Positions 41,651-49,385 of a DNA stretch of 64,000 bases are shown here, piece after piece. The position numbers were made by a program, and so were the translations under genes. The notes below the pieces were generated by a model. The model was not told where the DNA came from and made no database searches. It saw only the letters and a list, made by a program, of their open reading frames with translations. The stretch is from Planobispora rosea (GTDB lineage Bacteria > Actinomycetota > Actinomycetes > Streptosporangiales > Streptosporangiaceae), in contig NZ_BMQP01000001.1 in the NCBI RefSeq assembly GCF_014648175.1, forward strand, positions 186,001-250,000, in the 5' to 3' direction. Within the stretch, counting starts at the first letter, position 1; every line of letters starts with the position of its first letter.

Positions 41651-42875
41651 CGTCCTCGTTCCCAAGCTGAACAACCAGGACACCGAGTACCTGATCGTGG
41701 AGTGGCTCGTCGGCGACGGCGAGCCGGTGCGCGCGGGCGAGGCGGTGGCGGTCCTGGAGACCTCCAAGGCCGCCGACGAGATCGAGGCGGAGGCCTCCGG
41801 ACGGCTGGTCCACGCCGCGGCCAAGGACACCTGGATCGCCCCGGGCGCCGTACTGGCCCGCGTCCTCTCCGAGGACGCCGTTCCGCAGGGGCCGTCCGGC
41901 GACGCGTCCGGAACGCCCGCCGGAGCGGCCGGCTCCCTGATCACCGCTCCCGCCCGCGCCGCGATGCGGGAACTGGGAGTCGCCGAGGACCGCGTGCTGG
42001 CCCTGGGGCTGCCGCTGGTCCGCCGGGCCGACGTCGAACGCCTCGCCGCCGCGAGCGCCTCCGCAGGCGGTACGGAGACGGAGGACTCGGGGGTAGGCGG
42101 CGCTGACGCGGACCACACGGAGCCCGACGGCACGGGGGCGGGCGGCGCGAACGCGGACCACACGGAGACGGACGGCGCGACGGGGAGCACGGCCGGCAGG
42201 CACGGGTTGTCGCGGGTGCAGCGGGCCGTGGCCCGCGCCGTGACCCTCTCCCACCGGACGATCCCATCCGCCTACACCGTGATGCGCTTCGACGTCGGCC
42301 CGGCTCTGGAACGGGCCCGTGCGCTGACCCGCGAGGTGCGCCGCCCGGTCGGGCTGCCCGAACTGTTCGTGCGGGCGGTGGCCGGGCTGCACGGGAGGTT
42401 CCCGCTGCTGTTCGCCTCCGTCGGAGAAGAGGCGGGGGGCGCGTCCGGCGGCCCGGCCGGGCCGGTGGTCCGGCTGTCGGACGCCCCGCGCGTCGGGGTC
42501 ACCTTCGACCTGGGCGAGGGCCTGTACGTGCCGGTCATCCACGAGACCGGCTCCCTGCGCGACATCGCCGCCACGATGATGCGCCACCGGCTGGCCGCCG
42601 CCACCGGCGACTTCCGGGAGAAGGACCTGACCGGGGCGAACATCACCGTCACCCTGCACACCGACGCCGACGTGGTCCTCGCCGTCCCGATCGTCCTGCC
42701 CGGCACGGCCGCCGCCCTCGCGGTGACCTCCCCCCGGCCGGAGACCGTCCTGGCCGCCGACGGCTCGGTGACGACGCGGACCGTCGCCGACATCGGCCTG
42801 GCCTACGACCACCGCCTGGTCAACGGCCGGGACGCCGCCCTCTTCCTCGCAGCCCTCCGCGAGGAACTGGACTGA
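41643..42875 (+). CDS. 2-oxoacid dehydrogenase-like E2 acyltransferase with altered active site
   Basis: A 410-residue lipoyl acyltransferase. One lipoyl domain (1-80) carries the modified lysine K42 in ETSKAADE, an E1/E3-binding domain lies at about 99-137, a Gly/Asp/Thr-rich linker at about 140-185, and the catalytic CAT-like domain from about 190. At the active site the usual DHRxxDG reads DHRLVNG, so the conserved Asp is Asn (N394) while H390 is kept. The acyl acceptor may be the carrier protein at 39481 rather than CoA. It is the last gene of the rightward biosynthetic operon. Confidence 0.88.
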   Translation: MTDVLVPKLNNQDTEYLIVEWLVGDGEPVRAGEAVAVLETSKAADEIEAEASGRLVHAAAKDTWIAPGAVLARVLSEDAVPQGPSGDASGTPAGAAGSLITAPARAAMRELGVAEDRVLALGLPLVRRADVERLAAASASAGGTETEDSGVGGADADHTEPDGTGAGGANADHTETDGATGSTAGRHGLSRVQRAVARAVTLSHRTIPSAYTVMRFDVGPALERARALTREVRRPVGLPELFVRAVAGLHGRFPLLFASVGEEAGGASGGPAGPVVRLSDAPRVGVTFDLGEGLYVPVIHETGSLRDIAATMMRHRLAAATGDFREKDLTGANITVTLHTDADVVLAVPIVLPGTAAALAVTSPRPETVLAADGSVTTRTVADIGLAYDHRLVNGRDAALFLAALREELD

Positions 42876-43123
42876 CATGGTCAGACGCCGTATCGGGAAC
42901 CGGACGGAGTGAACAGCTCTGTCCTGTATGCCCACCGCCGTTGTCCCTTTTCCGGCGTACTTAGTCTGCCCCTCGCCTGCTGACGCGGGATCGGCGGAGG
43001 CCGTTTCCGTCCCGGATCGCCGACGGCCGAGGCGGGCGGGGGTGGGGCTTGAGATTCATGCGGAGATCACGCTGGCGAGGTGCTGGTGTCATGGAGGAGG
43101 GAGATGGCCTCTATATTGCGCCA
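42876..43123. other. Intergenic region before the ATPase regulator
   Basis: There is no gene here. A short AT-rich TATATT (43112-43117), six bases before the ATG at 43124, may be a -10 element for a leaderless message. Confidence 0.4.
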
Positions 43124-45172
43124 ATGAGCATTGAATCGGGCAGCTTAGCGGATCGGTTGAGGTGGGCCCGGGAGCGGGCGTTCGTCGGCCGTTCGGGGGA
43201 GATCGAGCTTTTCCGTCGTGCTCTGGCGGGGATGGAGGGCGCTCCGGCGGTCTTGTTCGTGCAGGGACCGGGTGGGGTGGGCAAGTCAACGCTGCTGCGG
43301 CGTTTCGCGGATGAGAGCCGGGATGCGGGCAGGCCGGTCGTGGAGGTGAACGGCCGGCTCATCGATCCTTCTCCTGCTGGTTTCGAGGCCGAGGTGGCGG
43401 GGATGCCAGCGGACGCCGTGCTTCTGATCGACGCGTTCGAGCATTGCCAGGGGCTGGAGGCGTGGCTGTATGACCGGTTCCTTCCCTCGTTGTCGCAGCG
43501 GACCTTGGTGGTGCTGGCGGGGCGGGAGGGGCCGAGCCTGGCGTGGACGTCGCATCTGGGGTGGAGTGAGGCTCTGGCGGTGGTTCCGCTGAGGGATCTC
43601 GACCGGCCGGAGGCCGAGCGGCTGCTGGAGTTGCGAGGGGTGGCGGAGGGGGTGCGCGGGCAGGTGATCGGCTTCGCCGGCGGCCATCCGCTGGCGCTCA
43701 GCCTGGCCGCGAGCGTCGCGGCGAACGGAGACGGCGTGAGCTGGACTCCGACTCCGGACGTGCTGACCGGGCTGCTGTCGCAGATGGTGGGGGAGGTGCC
43801 CAGCCGGGTTCACCGGCTGGCGTTGGAGGTCGCCGCTCATGCGATGACCACCACCGAGGGGTTGCTGTGCGCTGTCGTCGGCGGGGAGCGGGGCGCGGAG
43901 ATGTTCACCTGGTTGCGTCGGCTGCCCGTCGCCGACTGGGGCAGGCAGGGCATGTTCCTGCACGACCTGGTCAGCGACGCGATCGACGCCGATCTGCGCT
44001 GGCGCGATCCGCAGGGGTATGAGGAGATGCACCGGCGGGTCGGGCACCACCTGCTGGAGCAGGCCCGGACCGCGCCGCCGGCGGCGGCGCTCGTGGCGAT
44101 CCGCGAGCTGAGCTATCTCAAGCGGTACGGGCCGATGGGACCGTACTTCCAGATGCGGCGGGAGGGCGACTTCTACGAGGACACCCTGCATCCGGGAGAC
44201 CACGACGCGGTGCGGCGGTTGATCATGGAGGCCGAAGGGCCGCAGTCCGCGGCGATCGTGGACTTCTGGCTGGAGCGCCAGCCGGAGGCGTTCTGGATCT
44301 ACCGGGACGCGGTGACGGGCGAGGCGGTCGCGTTCATGACGTGGCTGCGCCTGGCGGAGCAGCGCGCGGAGGAGACGGCCGCCGATCCGGTGCTGGCCCA
44401 GGCGTGGGAGCATGTGGCCGGTACGAGCCCGCTGCGGCCGGGCGAGCACCTCATGCTGGCCCGCTTCCTGATCTATCCGCCGGCCTACTACGAGATCTCG
44501 CCGGTGCTGCACCTGATGCAGCTGCGCATCTGCGCCGACTGGATCCGTTCGTCCGGGCTGGCCTGGTCGTTCATCATCAGCCCCTACCCGCGGTTGTGGG
44601 AGAGGCTGATGGTGCACCTGGGCCACGTGCCGGCCACCGAACTGGACTGGTCCAACGGGCACACCTACACGCTGTTCGCCTGCGACTGGCGCACCACGCC
44701 GCTGTCGATCTGGTTCGACCGGACCCAGCCGGGCGGCCTCACCGGCGAGCCGCCCTCCCCCGCCGCCGACCCCGCCGTCTCCCTGCTGACACGTGCCGCG
44801 TTCGACGCCGCCGTCCGTGACGCGCTGCGCGACTGGCACCGCGAAGACGCCCTGGCGACCAACCCGCTGTGCCAGGCGCGAATGATCACGGTCCAGCCCG
44901 GTCACGCCGCCGATCACGCCCTGCCCATGCTCCGGGAGCTGCTCACCGATGCCGTCGACGCCCTGAGCGCCGACCCGCGTGAGGCCAAACTCCACAGGGT
45001 GCTGGCCACGACCTACTTCCACCGGGTGCCCAACCAGATGATCGCGGCCGAACGGCTGAACCTGCCCTACAGCACCTACCGCCGCCATCTGCAACGCGGG
45101 CTGGAGCGGGTGTGCGAGCTGCTGTGGAAGCGCGAGACCGCCGAACGCTCCCTGCCCGCCCCGCACCCGTAG
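43124..45172 (+). CDS. STAND-like ATPase regulator with GNAT-like and HTH regions
   Basis: A 682-residue protein of unusual layout. A P-loop ATPase with Walker A GPGGVGKST (48-56) and VLLIDAFEHCQG as Walker B occupies about 20-300. A middle part (about 340-570) resembles a GNAT fold (HDAVRRLIMEAEG, AFWIYRDAVTGEAVAFMTW, SGLAWSFIISP). A C-terminal helix-turn-helix (about 620-670, NQMIAAERLNLPYSTYRRHL) resembles sigma-70 region 4. It is probably a signal-responsive regulator of the adjacent oxidative or biosynthetic cluster. ATG 43124 is favoured; 43091 is possible. Codon use is slightly less GC-rich than its neighbours. The GNAT call is from pattern only. Confidence 0.6.
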   Translation: MSIESGSLADRLRWARERAFVGRSGEIELFRRALAGMEGAPAVLFVQGPGGVGKSTLLRRFADESRDAGRPVVEVNGRLIDPSPAGFEAEVAGMPADAVLLIDAFEHCQGLEAWLYDRFLPSLSQRTLVVLAGREGPSLAWTSHLGWSEALAVVPLRDLDRPEAERLLELRGVAEGVRGQVIGFAGGHPLALSLAASVAANGDGVSWTPTPDVLTGLLSQMVGEVPSRVHRLALEVAAHAMTTTEGLLCAVVGGERGAEMFTWLRRLPVADWGRQGMFLHDLVSDAIDADLRWRDPQGYEEMHRRVGHHLLEQARTAPPAAALVAIRELSYLKRYGPMGPYFQMRREGDFYEDTLHPGDHDAVRRLIMEAEGPQSAAIVDFWLERQPEAFWIYRDAVTGEAVAFMTWLRLAEQRAEETAADPVLAQAWEHVAGTSPLRPGEHLMLARFLIYPPAYYEISPVLHLMQLRICADWIRSSGLAWSFIISPYPRLWERLMVHLGHVPATELDWSNGHTYTLFACDWRTTPLSIWFDRTQPGGLTGEPPSPAADPAVSLLTRAAFDAAVRDALRDWHREDALATNPLCQARMITVQPGHAADHALPMLRELLTDAVDALSADPREAKLHRVLATTYFHRVPNQMIAAERLNLPYSTYRRHLQRGLERVCELLWKRETAERSLPAPHP

Positions 45173-45256
45173 GGCGAGGTGAGCGCCGGTTGAGTAACAG
45201 GTGAGCACCCGCCGGTCTCGCAGGTGAGCAACGGCCCGGACCACAGTGGGCTCCGA

Positions 45257-45270
45257 CAGACGAACGTCTG
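45257..45270 (+). promoter_or_regulatory. Palindrome directly before the monooxygenase ribosome-binding site
   Basis: CAGACG-AA-CGTCTG is a perfect 6-bp inverted repeat immediately before AAGGAGGT and the ATG at 45282. It could be an operator or leader hairpin. Confidence 0.4.
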
Positions 45271-45281
45271 AAGGAGGTCGA

Positions 45282-46733
45282 ATGTCACACCCGGACGTGA
45301 TCGTGATCGGGGCGGGCCCGGTTGGTCTGGCCGCGGGGATGGTCCTGGCCGGCCAGGGCATGGCCGTCACCGTGCTGGAACGCGACGGCGAGTGCCCCGC
45401 CGGCACGGACACCGGCGGCCCGGCTACCGCAGCGCGGGCGTGGCGGGAGTGGCGCAGGCCCGGGGTCAACCAGTTCCGCCAGCCGCACATCCTGCTGCCC
45501 GCCGGCGCCGCCGTGCTGCGTTCGGCCCTGCCGGGCGTGCTCACCGAGCTGCGGGAGCTCGGTGCGCTGCCGCTCAACATCCTCGCGGGCGCATGGGGGC
45601 TGCCCGCGATCGGCGGCCGCCGCCCGGGGGATGATCGCTATGACACCCTCACCGCCCGGCGGCCGGTCCTGGAGGCCGCGTTCGCCGCGGCTGCGGCCAA
45701 GACGCCCGGCCTCACGGTCCGCCGCGCCACCGCGGTGAGCGGCCTGCTGGCCGGCGCCGAGCAGATCCCGGGGCGTCCGCACGTCGTCGGTGTCACCACC
45801 CAGCACGGGCAGGAGATCCACGCACCGCTGGTGGTGGACGCGGGCGGCAGGAACTCGCCGGTGGGCGCCCTGTTGGCGCGGCTGGGCGGGCCGCCGCCGG
45901 CCAGCGAGCGGATCGAGGCCGGGTTCGTGTACTACACGCGGTCCTTCCGCAGCTGTGGCGGGGCCACGCCCGCCCAGGTCCCCTGGCCGCTCACTCATCA
46001 CGACGGTGTGTCGGCCATCGTGCTGCCGGGCGACGGCGGCACCTGGTCGCTGGGCCTGATCATCTCCAGCCGGGACCGCGCGCTGCGGGCCCTGCACGAC
46101 GCGCGGGCCTGGGAGCGGGCCGCAGCGCTGTTCCCGGCGCTGGCCGAGCGCATGCACGCCGAACCGATCACTGGGATCCAGGCGATGTCAGGCCTGAACA
46201 CCCGCAGCCAGATGACAGTCGTCGACGGCACCCCCGTGGTCACCGGGCTGCTGAGCGTGGGCGACGCGCGGGCGGCCAGCGACCCCCAGTTCGGGCTCGG
46301 CCTGTCGGTCGGGCTGGCGCACGTGATCGCGCTGGCCGAGGTGGTCACCGGCGGCGGCCTGAACGACGCGGTCAAGCTGGCGCTGCGGTTCGACGAGGCC
46401 ACCGAGCAGACCGTCATGCCGGTCTACCGGCGGCTGCGCCGCTGGGACGCCCACCGGATGGCGGAGATCGACGCGCTGCTGGCGGGCCGCCGGTATGACA
46501 CCGACGACCCCGGCTGGCATCTGGGCAACACCCTGGACGCCCTCAAACTGTCGAATCCCGACGTGCTGCGCGCGATGGCCGACGTCGCCTGCGGGCTCGC
46601 CGTCCCCGAGACCGCGTTCAGCGCGCCCGCGGTGCGAGCCGCCGCAGCAGCCGCCACGGGTGCGGGAAGCCCGCCCCGGCCGGGCCCCACGCGCGCCGAC
46701 GTCCTGGCGGCGATCCAGGGCGGTCCACGATGA
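45282..46733 (+). CDS. FAD-dependent monooxygenase/oxidoreductase
   Basis: A 483-residue flavoprotein with the Rossmann motif VIGAGPVGLAAG at residues 6-17, the ERDGE strand and a GDA...DPQFGLG FAD-ribityl motif. It resembles the aromatic hydroxylase / geranylgeranyl reductase-like family, in which NAD(P)H-driven hydroxylation or reduction occurs. AAGGAGGT seven bases before ATG 45282 fixes the start. It precedes a TetR gene by about 100 bases and probably belongs to the oxidative cluster. Confidence 0.82.
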   Translation: MSHPDVIVIGAGPVGLAAGMVLAGQGMAVTVLERDGECPAGTDTGGPATAARAWREWRRPGVNQFRQPHILLPAGAAVLRSALPGVLTELRELGALPLNILAGAWGLPAIGGRRPGDDRYDTLTARRPVLEAAFAAAAAKTPGLTVRRATAVSGLLAGAEQIPGRPHVVGVTTQHGQEIHAPLVVDAGGRNSPVGALLARLGGPPPASERIEAGFVYYTRSFRSCGGATPAQVPWPLTHHDGVSAIVLPGDGGTWSLGLIISSRDRALRALHDARAWERAAALFPALAERMHAEPITGIQAMSGLNTRSQMTVVDGTPVVTGLLSVGDARAASDPQFGLGLSVGLAHVIALAEVVTGGGLNDAVKLALRFDEATEQTVMPVYRRLRRWDAHRMAEIDALLAGRRYDTDDPGWHLGNTLDALKLSNPDVLRAMADVACGLAVPETAFSAPAVRAAAAAATGAGSPPRPGPTRADVLAAIQGGPR

Positions 46734-46794
46734 AGGCCGCAACGGCGGGGCCGGCGCGAGCCCCCGATCCGGGGTGGCGGCCGGGTGGTCCGCC

Positions 46795-46829
46795 TTGACA
46801 TCAGAAACTGTGAGTGGTTTATTACTCAC
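46795..46829 (+). promoter_or_regulatory. tetR promoter with overlapping operator
   Basis: TTGACA (46795-46800), a 17-base spacer and TTTATT (46818-46823) end just before the ATG at 46830, so the transcript is probably leaderless. The inverted repeat GTGAGTGGTTTATTACTCAC (46810-46829) overlaps the -10 and is matched before the MFS gene at 47466. Confidence 0.7.
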
Positions 46830-47396
46830 ATGATGACGAGCCGAGCGCGACAGCTGTCCACCGCCGAGGAGCGCCGGGAGACGGTGCTCGCCACCGCCAT
46901 CGGCGCCTTCGCGGCCCGCGGCTACTGGGGCACGACCACAACGGAGGTGGCCAAGGCCGCCGGAATCTCCCAGGCCTACGTCTACCGGCTGTTTCCGAGC
47001 AAGGAGTCCCTGTTCGTGGCAGTCGTCGAGCACTGCTTCGTGAAGGTGCGCGGCGCGCTGGAGCAGGCGGTGGCCACCCACGGCGGCGGCTCGGCCGAGA
47101 CCGTCCTGCACGCGATGGGCGACGCCTACGCGCGACTGATCAGTGACAACGACCTGATGCTGATCCAGCTGCACGCCCAGGCGGCGGCGGTGTCCGAGCC
47201 GGCCGTGCGCGAGGCGGTTCGGCAGGGCTACGCCCGGCTGGTGGAGTACGTGCGCGGCGCCTCCGGCGGTGGTGAGGCCCAGGTCCAGGACTTCTTCGCC
47301 CGGGGCATGCTGTGCCACCTGCTGGTGTCCACCGGCGCCGACGAGGTGCAGGCACCCTGGACGCGGACCCTCTCGGCGGGCATCACGCACTACTGA
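46830..47396 (+). CDS. TetR-family repressor of the oxidative cluster
   Basis: A 188-residue TetR protein. The N-terminal helix-turn-helix (about residues 10-55) contains AIGAFAARGYWGTTTTEVAKAAGISQAYVYRLFPSKE in conserved form. The C-terminal ligand domain is family-specific. The ATG at 46830 follows directly on the operator, so a leaderless start is likely. The same 20-bp operator type precedes the MFS gene, which makes this a repressor of the pump and of itself. The inducer may be an aromatic or terpenoid substrate of the adjacent oxygenases. Confidence 0.92.
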   Translation: MMTSRARQLSTAEERRETVLATAIGAFAARGYWGTTTTEVAKAAGISQAYVYRLFPSKESLFVAVVEHCFVKVRGALEQAVATHGGGSAETVLHAMGDAYARLISDNDLMLIQLHAQAAAVSEPAVREAVRQGYARLVEYVRGASGGGEAQVQDFFARGMLCHLLVSTGADEVQAPWTRTLSAGITHY

Positions 47397-47465
47397 GCCC
47401 TCCCGGGCGATCCGCCCGGGGTGACGCCGGCGGGGCTCGAGCCCCGCCTTCCTTTCCACGCAATA

Positions 47466-47485
47466 GTGAGTGGTTAACCACACAT
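47466..47485 (+). promoter_or_regulatory. TetR operator before the MFS gene
   Basis: GTGAGTGGTTAACCACACAT has a perfect central palindrome GTGGTTAACCAC. Its first ten bases are identical to the tetR operator. It lies 15 bases before the ATG at 47500. Confidence 0.65.
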
Positions 47486-47499
47486 ATTTGGAGTCGGAG

Positions 47500-49329
47500 A
47501 TGCGTAAGACAGCCACGGGCCCGGCGCTCGCGGCCTTGGCCGCGGCGCAGTTCCTCGTCGTGCTCGGCAACTCGATCGTCAACGTGGCGCTCCCGCAGAT
47601 CCGGGACGGCGCCGGCCTTTCCGACGGCGGCACACCCTGGGTCGTCAACGCTTACGGGCTGGCGTTCGGCGCCCTGCTGCTGGCCGGCGGGCGGGCCGCG
47701 GACCTGCTGGGCCATCGCAGGCTCCTGCTGGGCGGGCTGGCGGTCTTCGGGACGGCCTCTGCCGCGTCGGGTCTGGCGTCCTCGGCGGGTGTGCTGATCA
47801 CGGCCCGTGCCGTGCAGGGGATGGGAGCGGCGGCGATCGCCCCGGCTGCGCTGGCCGTGGTGATGGGCCTGTTCCCGCCCGGCCCCGGCCGGGGCCGGGC
47901 GCTGGGGGTGTGGGGCGCGGTCTCAGGCGCCGGCGGCGCCGCCGGGGTGCTCTTGGGCGGTCTCCTGGCCCAAGCGTGGGGCTGGCGGGCGCTGTTCTTC
48001 GCCGTCACCGCCGGTACCTTCGCGGTGCTGGTCGCCGTCGCGCTCGGCACCCCGCACGCTCAGCCGCGCCGCGGCGGCCGGTTCGATCCGCTCGGCACTC
48101 TCACGATCACTCTGTCCCTGACCGGCCTGGTCTGGGGGCTGAGCACAGCCCGTGCGCAAGGCTGGACCGACGGGCGCGTCCTGGGCGCCCTCGCCCTTGC
48201 CGCCGTCCTCGGCGCGGTGTTCGTCCTGGTGGAACGGCGTCACCCCGATCCGCTGGTGCCGCCGCGGCTGGTGCGGGGCGGCCGGGTGGCTGCGGGCAAC
48301 GTGCTGATGGCCCTGTTCGGATCGGTGTGGCTCGCGCTGTTCTTCTTCCTGCCGCTCTACCAGCAGGAGGTTCTCGGCGAGAGCCCGCTGCTCACCGGTC
48401 TGGGCCAGCTTCCGCTCGCCGGCGCCATCATGGTCGGTTCCGCTTTGTCCCCCCGACTCACCGCCGGGCTCGGATCCCGCCGGACGCTGCTGTCCGCCCT
48501 GCTCGTGCAGGCCGCCGGGACGCTGTGGCTGGCGCGGATCAGCGCCGGAAGCTCCTACCTCGCCGACGTGCTCGGTCCAAGCGTCCTGATCGGGCTCGGT
48601 CTCAGCGTCGCCTTCATCCAGCTCACCGACCTGTCCATGAACGAAGTCGCCAAGGAGGACTCCGGAACGGCCGGCGGGCTGGTGAACACCAGCCGCCAGG
48701 TCGGCGGCGCGATCGGTCTGGCCTTCCTAGCCACGTTGGCCGGGTCGGTCACCGCAGGCTCCTCTTCGCCGCAACTGCAGGCCCTCACCGACGGCTACCG
48801 CGCGGCGTTCGCCGCCTCGGCCGCCGTCCTGCTCGCCACGGCCGTCCTGGCCGCCTATCTGACCCGTTCAACCGGAAGGAACCCCGAAATGCGCACCATC
48901 GACGAGACCGCCCCGGTGATCGTCCGTCTGTCCACCACCATCGACGCCCCGATCGAGCGGGTATGGGCGCTGCACACCGGCATCGACGCCTGGCCAAGTT
49001 GGAACGGCGACATCGCCATCGCCACACTCAGCGGCCCGGTGGAGCCCGGCAGCTCCTTCCGGTGGACCACCCACGGCCTGGACATCACCTCCACCGTCTT
49101 CGAGGTCGTGCCCGGCGAGCGGATCGTGTGGGGCGGCCCGGCCGGCGGCATCGACGGCGTGCACGTGTGGACGTTCACCGCCGACGGCGACCGCGTCACC
49201 GTGCGCACCGAGGAGTCGTGGGCCGGGGCGCCCGTCGAGGCCGCCGCCGAGCAGCTAGGCCAGGCCTTGCACGCCTCACTCGAATCTTGGCTCGCGGCCC
49301 TGAAGACCCGCGCCGAGCAGCCCGCCTGA
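47500..49329 (+). CDS. MFS drug-efflux transporter fused to an SRPBCC domain
   Basis: A 609-residue fusion. Residues 1-455 are a 14-helix DHA2-type MFS exporter (QFLVVLGNSIVNVALPQI, GRAADLLGHRR, DSGTAGGLVNTSRQVGGAIGLAF). From M464 follows an SRPBCC/START-like lipid-binding domain (TTIDAPIERVWALHTGIDAWPSWNGD). The frame is continuous, but GGAAGGA eight bases before the internal ATG at 48889 forms a good ribosome-binding site, so the SRPBCC domain may also be made alone. ATG 47500 is chosen over the GTG at 47470 because of the operator. The cytosolic domain could present hydrophobic product to the pump. Confidence 0.85.
   Translation: MRKTATGPALAALAAAQFLVVLGNSIVNVALPQIRDGAGLSDGGTPWVVNAYGLAFGALLLAGGRAADLLGHRRLLLGGLAVFGTASAASGLASSAGVLITARAVQGMGAAAIAPAALAVVMGLFPPGPGRGRALGVWGAVSGAGGAAGVLLGGLLAQAWGWRALFFAVTAGTFAVLVAVALGTPHAQPRRGGRFDPLGTLTITLSLTGLVWGLSTARAQGWTDGRVLGALALAAVLGAVFVLVERRHPDPLVPPRLVRGGRVAAGNVLMALFGSVWLALFFFLPLYQQEVLGESPLLTGLGQLPLAGAIMVGSALSPRLTAGLGSRRTLLSALLVQAAGTLWLARISAGSSYLADVLGPSVLIGLGLSVAFIQLTDLSMNEVAKEDSGTAGGLVNTSRQVGGAIGLAFLATLAGSVTAGSSSPQLQALTDGYRAAFAASAAVLLATAVLAAYLTRSTGRNPEMRTIDETAPVIVRLSTTIDAPIERVWALHTGIDAWPSWNGDIAIATLSGPVEPGSSFRWTTHGLDITSTVFEVVPGERIVWGGPAGGIDGVHVWTFTADGDRVTVRTEESWAGAPVEAAAEQLGQALHASLESWLAALKTRAEQPA
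48874..48891 (+). promoter_or_regulatory. Internal ribosome-binding site and start for the SRPBCC domain
   Basis: GGAAGGA (48874-48880) with an eight-base spacer precedes ATG (48889) in the frame of the fusion. It points to a former separate gene or to dual translation. Confidence 0.5.
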
Positions 49330-49385
49330 TGACGACCCGTCTCACCGCACAACACTCCAACCACATCAAGGAAGAGGAATTCGCC

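Noticed and set aside
42928..43134. A 68-residue plus-strand frame before the ATPase regulator
   Set aside because: No ribosome-binding site, no conserved features, and it overlaps the start of the real gene.
47910..49385. The long upstream part of the open frame leading into the carotenoid oxygenase
   Set aside because: It overlaps the MFS gene in another frame and has Arg/Ala/Pro shadow composition. A ribosome-binding site and ATG at 49386 start the conserved domain.
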